DNA of 8,300 bases from Nitrospinaceae bacterium. Lineage in GTDB: Bacteria; Nitrospinota; Nitrospinia; Nitrospinales; VA-1. Of this stretch, positions 4,308-8,300 are shown piece by piece. The notes below the pieces were generated by a model. That model was not told where the DNA came from. It ran no database searches and saw only the letters and a program-made list of their open reading frames with translations. The stretch lies in the NCBI GenBank assembly GCA_029261435.1, contig JAJDBI010000235.1, positions 1 through 8,300 of the forward strand, read 5' to 3'. Numbering within the stretch: position 1 is the first letter of the stretch; the number at the start of each line of letters is the position of its first letter. Made by a program: the position numbers and the translations under genes.

Positions 4308-6878
4308 ATGACTTACGGAGTGTTAACTATTTTACTCGGACTGGTCATTTTTTTAGTCCCCAGACTCCTCCCGAAAAAGTTAATGGGTTCTCCTGAAACA
4401 CAGGGAACTGATCATAAATCAGAAAGCAAAGTTGACTCGGGACATAAAAAGGCGAGTTCCCCCGAAAAGCTGGCCCAATGGGTTTTGCAGGCGGAAAAAA
4501 CTAAAACCAACCTGAAGGAGAAGTTATGCCGAGCACCTGTTGCCCCTCACTCAGAAACTTTGTTCGGCCGCAATCAAATACTCGTTGACTTATTCAAAGC
4601 CATTAGCAAAAAAGTATCGTTTATAGAATTACACGGTAAACCGGGTGTTGGTAAAACCGCTTTGGCTCTGGAAGTGGTCAATAAATACAAATTTAATTAC
4701 CAAAATATTTTATTATATCTGGATTTTGGCGGGGCAGGGGATGAGGGACTTTCTACCAAGGATGCCATGGTGCAAGTTATTCTCTCTATCCGACCAACGA
4801 TGCGCATTCCCGATAACGCTAGCCAACTCAGTAAGCTATACCAACTTGTGATGGGTAAACACCAAGGTGTTTTCGTTTTAGATAATGTGACTTCGGCCGA
4901 TCGGGTTAAAGAACTTAAACCCTCTGTATCTCTTTCCTGGCTGATGATTGTCACATCAGAGAAAAAGTTAGGCATAGACGACGAGGCCCTCTCAGTTAAT
5001 GTTGAATCACTGGAGATTGAACCTGCTCAAGAGCTTTTGATCGATCGATCACTCAGGGTAAAACCCCGCGCAAGAGAAACCGCCAAATTATGTCGAGGTC
5101 TCCCTCTAGCTCTGGAAATATGTAGCCGTTTTCTGGCCACGAACGTGAAGGTATCGCCATCAGACTTTGTCAACCTGTTACGCAAATACCGGAACAATTC
5201 ATTACTGGAGCAAAGTGATGAGCATGAAGAAGCATTAGTGGCCGCTTTCAAGGCAATTTATCATTCCTTAAATAATAAAGAGCAAACAGTTTTTAACCAG
5301 TTGGCGGTCTTTCCCTCATCATTTGACCCGATTGCTTCCGCCCAGATTTGTGAAGAGAATGGAGATTGTTTAAAAACCCTTTCTCAGTTCGGGCTGGTCA
5401 AGATTAACCCAGTTACCAAACGTTATAGTCTGCACAACTGGATCAGAAACCAACTTAAAAACTACCTCCCTGAAAAAATCGCCCGAGAAACAAGACTTAG
5501 ACATGCGGCTTATTACCTCCCTATCCTCAAGACAGCACAGGAAAATATTTTAAAAAGCGGCGAAAAAGCCCGCGATGGACTTCAATTATTTCACCGGGAA
5601 TGGACAAACATTCGATCAGCCCTGGATAGAGTACGTAAAAACAGCGTGGAAGGAAAACTAGCTGCAGAACTGTTCAATTCTTATATGATTGTGGCCGCCG
5701 AATTGCTTCCGCTTTATTTTTTCCCCAAAGAATGTCAGAGCTATCTTGAAGCGGCACTCAAAGTTTCCCAAAGACTGAGCACAAAAAATAGTGAGGTCGA
5801 GCATCTGGTAAACCTCGGAGCATTTCACATCTCCCAGGCAAAGTACAAAGAGGCTGGTGAATACCTGGAGCGGGCAAACGAACTGGCCACTACCTTGCAA
5901 GACCCTCTGAGCAAAGGGAAAGTTCTTAACGAAATGGCAAGGCTGCATCTCACTACTAACAAACCCGGTGAGACCATCGAAGTACTTTTGGAAAAAATAA
6001 AATTGTGTCAGGATAATAAAGTTGTAGTGGACGAGGAAATCAGTTTATTGAGATTGGGTCTGGCCTATGAGAAAAAAGGTGAATTTAGTAAAGCCATCAA
6101 GGTTATGAAAGAGGGGCAACTGAAAGCAAGACAAGCTGAAAATGGACACTGCCTCGAAACCCTTCTCAAGCATCTTGGATTCTGTCTGGGTGAAATTCAG
6201 GATTTTCCCAGCGCTGAAGAATATTTTGATGCCAGCCTGGGATTGGCTCGGGACTTGGGGAAGAAAAAAGAAGAAATGGAAATTCTTCTACGATTTGGAA
6301 CAATTTATGTGAAATCAAAAGATGCCGAGCAGGCTTTGAGCTTGCTGAAAGAAGGGCTTGAATTGGCGGAGAAACACAATGACAATAGATATAAAGGACT
6401 ATTTCTAATACAAATTGGAGACGCTTACACCCTTTTTCCGGACAAGCAAAAAGCAATGCAAAATTATATGAATGCCATGGACCCGCTTAAAAAAGCCAAA
6501 GAAACCGGACTGGTCAATGAAATCAACAAGCGGTTGAGTCAGTCCTTTGAACTTGATGAAAGTGACTCGACAGAAAATGTGCAGACAATAATTGCCGCAA
6601 AAGATTCTGCAACAAAAAGAGTGATAAAACCCCGGAAAAAACTCAGCATGGGTAAAGCGATTAACCAGATACAAACGAAAACTGAAGAGTTTATTCAACG
6701 CGGAGATAATAAGATGATTTCTTATTATATAGGCAGTATTGAGAAAATCATTAAAACCTATGATCTGGATATTAATGAATCTACTACTCGGGAAAGTCTG
6801 TCAGCATTGATGGGAGAACTTCGCCAAAACAACCATCACGCCTGCGCCACAATATTCAAAAAAAAGTTCAGCCTGTAA
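4308..6878 (+). CDS. Membrane-anchored NB-ARC (STAND) ATPase with TPR repeats
   Basis: The product is an 856-residue signalling-type NTPase. Residues 4-22 form one hydrophobic helix followed by Arg and Lys, which by the positive-inside rule puts the rest in the cytoplasm. A charged linker (28-80) leads to the NB-ARC domain. It has LFGRNQIL (95-102), Walker A GKPGVGKT (110-117), Walker B GVFVLDNV (187-194), the sensor-like WLMIVTSEKKLG (211-222) and GLPLAL (264-269). A winged-helix segment follows (about 315-395) with LHN at 375-377 in place of the usual MHD. Residues of about 440-740 are helical pairs typical of TPRs, e.g. LVNLGAFHISQAKYKEAGEY. A polar linker (about 745-780) leads to a C-terminal helical segment (781-856) that I do not recognise. 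The start has GGGAG at 4295-4299. STAND proteins normally join this core to an effector, but none is evident here. Regulation, signalling or phage defence are all possible. Confidence 0.9.
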   Translation: MTYGVLTILLGLVIFLVPRLLPKKLMGSPETQGTDHKSESKVDSGHKKASSPEKLAQWVLQAEKTKTNLKEKLCRAPVAPHSETLFGRNQILVDLFKAISKKVSFIELHGKPGVGKTALALEVVNKYKFNYQNILLYLDFGGAGDEGLSTKDAMVQVILSIRPTMRIPDNASQLSKLYQLVMGKHQGVFVLDNVTSADRVKELKPSVSLSWLMIVTSEKKLGIDDEALSVNVESLEIEPAQELLIDRSLRVKPRARETAKLCRGLPLALEICSRFLATNVKVSPSDFVNLLRKYRNNSLLEQSDEHEEALVAAFKAIYHSLNNKEQTVFNQLAVFPSSFDPIASAQICEENGDCLKTLSQFGLVKINPVTKRYSLHNWIRNQLKNYLPEKIARETRLRHAAYYLPILKTAQENILKSGEKARDGLQLFHREWTNIRSALDRVRKNSVEGKLAAELFNSYMIVAAELLPLYFFPKECQSYLEAALKVSQRLSTKNSEVEHLVNLGAFHISQAKYKEAGEYLERANELATTLQDPLSKGKVLNEMARLHLTTNKPGETIEVLLEKIKLCQDNKVVVDEEISLLRLGLAYEKKGEFSKAIKVMKEGQLKARQAENGHCLETLLKHLGFCLGEIQDFPSAEEYFDASLGLARDLGKKKEEMEILLRFGTIYVKSKDAEQALSLLKEGLELAEKHNDNRYKGLFLIQIGDAYTLFPDKQKAMQNYMNAMDPLKKAKETGLVNEINKRLSQSFELDESDSTENVQTIIAAKDSATKRVIKPRKKLSMGKAINQIQTKTEEFIQRGDNKMISYYIGSIEKIIKTYDLDINESTTRESLSALMGELRQNNHHACATIFKKKFSL

Positions 6879-6905
6879 GTATTCTTTACCGACAAGCCTC
6901 ACTCA

Positions 6906-6926
6906 GATGACAATAAAAACGTCATC
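6906..6926. terminator. Weak hairpin between convergent genes
   Basis: GATGAC (6906-6911) pairs with GTCATC (6921-6926) around a nine-base loop. It lies between the ends of the STAND gene (+) and fabI (-) and overlaps the last bases of the fabI stop. Its position suits a shared bidirectional terminator, but the six-pair stem is AT-rich and neither side has a T run. Confidence 0.25.
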
Positions 6927-7710
6927 ATTTAATCAACTCCTGATCGAAATAGTTGATGGACATCCCAGCATCAAGAACCAGACCTTGAGCATTAATACCA
7001 CTGGAGCGTTCGCTCAATAAAAATACTGCAGCATTGGCCGCCTCCTGAGTAGTCAGAGCCTTCTTTCTCAATGTTGCTTTCTCTGCATGCAGGTAGGAGT
7101 CGATATAACCGGGGATGCCCGCTGACGCTGAAGTCTTGAGCAGGCCGGGATTAATGGAATTGAATCGGACTTTAGAAAACGCGCTGAAAGATTTCGCCAG
7201 AAAACAAAGCGCAGAATCGAGCGCTGCTTTTGCCGGAGCCATATAGCCATAGTTTTCTGCCGCCATTCGCGTAGTGGAAATCGACACCGTAACAACAGAA
7301 GCCTGTTGATCGAATAAATCTTTAAACACGTTGGCAAGATGGATCAGGGAATAACAACTGATATCGATTGACTGGAGAAAATCTTTTTTCGGCGTTTCAT
7401 GAAATGGTTTCATGCCCTCAGAATAATTGGCAAAAGCTATGGAGTGTACGAGCCCGTGCAGAATCTTGCTGTGTTCTGCAACCTGAGTCTTTAGACGTTC
7501 AACTTCTTCCTCTTTTTCCACATCACAGACGAAAACCGTTTTATCCGCCAGAAGTTTTTCCAGTGAATTTTTACGGTCTTCAGAGCGAACGCTGTAAACA
7601 ACATTCGCACCTTCTTCTTCCAGAGTTTTCGCGATATACCATGCAACACTTTTCTTATTTGCCACTCCGGTCACAAGGATATTTTTATTTTCAAGATTGA
7701 GAAAACTCAT
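6925..7710 (-). CDS. fabI: Enoyl-ACP reductase, FabI type (divergent)
   Basis: This enzyme performs the last reduction of each type II fatty-acid elongation round, turning enoyl-ACP into acyl-ACP with NAD(P)H in the cytoplasm. The 261-residue length matches the family. FabI hallmarks are the N-terminal nucleotide-binding TGVANKKSVAWYIA (14-27), CDV (62-64), VHSIAFA (88-94), DISCYSL (116-122), the Tyr-x6-Lys pair Y154/K161 in NYGYMAPAK, and the C-terminal GLVLDAGMSI (243-252). Two features diverge. The position equivalent to E. coli Tyr146 is Ile144, and the usual GPI-x-TLAASGI loop reads NPGLLKTSASAGI (187-199). The start at 7710 has AAGAGG 12 bases upstream (7728-7723), a rather long spacing. 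fabZ lies 117 bases upstream on the same strand, which supports the fatty-acid role. A related short-chain dehydrogenase with another substrate is the main alternative. Confidence 0.85.
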   Translation of the reverse strand: MSFLNLENKNILVTGVANKKSVAWYIAKTLEEEGANVVYSVRSEDRKNSLEKLLADKTVFVCDVEKEEEVERLKTQVAEHSKILHGLVHSIAFANYSEGMKPFHETPKKDFLQSIDISCYSLIHLANVFKDLFDQQASVVTVSISTTRMAAENYGYMAPAKAALDSALCFLAKSFSAFSKVRFNSINPGLLKTSASAGIPGYIDSYLHAEKATLRKKALTTQEAANAAVFLLSERSSGINAQGLVLDAGMSINYFDQELIK

Positions 7711-7814
7711 TTTTTAAATTTGCCTCTTCGATCATAAGTCGGCTTAATATTTCTAAAGTCGAAAAACTCATTTTTAAAATTTGTCTCTTCAATCATAATT
7801 CGACTTAATTTTTC
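7702..7814. repeat. Two-copy imperfect direct repeat, period 61 bp
   Basis: Bases 7702-7753 match 7763-7814 at 46 of 52 positions by hand alignment, an offset of 61. On the minus strand each copy holds a purine-rich GAAGAGG or GAAGAGA, an AT-rich spacer and ATGAGTTTT. The copy next to fabI contains its real start codon (7710). The other copy has a matching ATG at 7771 that is out of frame and stops after 26 codons. It looks like a local tandem duplication of the fabI leader and start. Confidence 0.85.
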
Positions 7815-7827
7815 ACAGGCAAAAAAT

Positions 7828-8247
7828 TTATTTTGTTTCCTCAACCAACATGGCAGAAAACTCCAGACTGACAGCTGTTTTTCCGTTGACGCTGGCTTTG
7901 CCCGTCATATATGCAGCCGTACTGACCAAGTCTTTAAGGGTCACTTCGACTTGCAAAGTATCTCCCGGATGGACAGCATGTTTGAGCTTTATGTTATTGA
8001 CCCGGGTGAGAACCGGAATCCTGCCTTCATTGGCAATACGCTTGCCCATCATGATTGCACCCGCCTGAAATATTGCCTCAAAGATCAGGACTCCCGGCAT
8101 AATCGGTTTTTCAGGATAATGTCCTTCAAAAAAAGGTTCTTTCGGATCGATCTTTTTTTCAGTCTTGATTGTATCGTCACTTTCTTCAAGTACACGATCA
8201 ACAAAAAGGAAAGGCGGACGGTGGGGAATGTATTGCAGGAAGTCCAT
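7828..8247 (-). CDS. fabZ: 3-hydroxyacyl-ACP dehydratase
   Basis: FabZ removes water from 3-hydroxyacyl-ACP to give trans-2-enoyl-ACP in type II fatty-acid synthesis, feeding the enoyl reductase encoded next. The 139-residue product is of normal length and folds as a single hot-dog domain. It shows the conserved IPHRPPFLFVDRV (7-19), then FFEGHYPEKPIMPGVLIFEA (39-58), which holds the catalytic His43 and Glu57, and QAGAI (61-65). VLTRVNNIKLKHAVHPGD also follows the family pattern. The ATG at 8247 is separated by a single base from the stop of the upstream dehydrogenase gene. A GGGGGA ribosome-binding site lies inside that gene's end, so the two are almost certainly translationally coupled. FabA is unlikely given the short length and FabZ-type active site. 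Confidence 0.97.
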   Translation of the reverse strand: MDFLQYIPHRPPFLFVDRVLEESDDTIKTEKKIDPKEPFFEGHYPEKPIMPGVLIFEAIFQAGAIMMGKRIANEGRIPVLTRVNNIKLKHAVHPGDTLQVEVTLKDLVSTAAYMTGKASVNGKTAVSLEFSAMLVEETK

Positions 8248-8248
8248 T

Positions 8249-8300
8249 TTATAATCCCCCGGTTACCTCTAACACCGAACCGGTGATATAAGCGGCCTCC
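8249..8300 (-). CDS. Short-chain dehydrogenase C terminus, probably 3-oxoacyl-ACP reductase (FabG-like)
   Basis: Only the last 16 codons and the stop (TAA, 8251-8249) lie inside the window, on the minus strand. They read EAAYITGSVLEVTGGL, which fits the C-terminal YITG-x-x-L-x-V-x-GG signature of FabG and related short-chain dehydrogenases. Its position one base upstream of fabZ supports the ketoacyl-ACP reductase step of the same cycle. With so little sequence, another SDR cannot be excluded. Confidence 0.7.
   Translation of the reverse strand, partial: EAAYITGSVLEVTGGL

Noticed and set aside
7702..7814. Direct repeat considered as a CRISPR array
   Set aside because: There are only two adjacent imperfect copies with no unique spacers of regular size and no cas genes; it is a local tandem duplication.

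Overview
The window is a bacterial chromosome segment with compact coding on both strands. It holds a translation cluster (rpmI-rplT-pheS), two periplasmic multiheme c-type cytochromes, a large membrane-anchored NB-ARC/TPR STAND ATPase, and a fatty-acid elongation cluster on the minus strand. The multihaem cytochromes and the FabZ/FabI pair point to a Gram-negative, respiring, probably environmental bacterium of moderate GC. A Nitrospinota- or delta-proteobacterium-like source would fit, but this is an inference from gene content and cannot be settled from the sequence alone.

Layout, + strand. 2-133 is the 3' end of rpmI (L35). 240-596 is rplT (L20), followed by a perfect 11-bp hairpin (603-629). 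661-1677 is pheS, the alpha subunit of phenylalanyl-tRNA synthetase, carrying a four-cysteine insert. The partner gene pheT does not follow. Instead 1767-2753 encodes a membrane-anchored five-haem cytochrome and 2823-3668 an exported three-haem protein with cytochrome c'-like helical repeats. These two probably work together in periplasmic electron transfer. 3669-4307 is a 640-base stretch without a confident gene. It contains a hairpin, reading frames that look like a decayed or frameshifted gene, and near its end a plausible promoter. 4308-6878 encodes an 856-residue protein with one N-terminal membrane helix, an NB-ARC NTPase, a winged helix, TPR-like repeats and a separate C-terminal helical segment.

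Layout, - strand, transcribed right to left. 8300-8249 is the tail of a short-chain dehydrogenase (FabG-like). One base further on comes fabZ (8247-7828), then a 117-base gap, then an enoyl-ACP reductase of the FabI type (7710-6925). Together they would supply the ketoacyl reduction, dehydration and enoyl reduction steps of the type II fatty-acid cycle. The fabZ-fabI gap contains a two-copy imperfect direct repeat of about 61 bp. The repeat duplicates the fabI ribosome-binding region and start codon, leaving an out-of-frame decoy start.

The most unusual items are the membrane-anchored NB-ARC/TPR protein without a recognisable effector domain, the c'-like triheme cytochrome paired with a pentaheme protein, the isolated pheS, and the duplicated fabI translation-start region. 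No RNA genes, CRISPR arrays or insertion sequences were seen.
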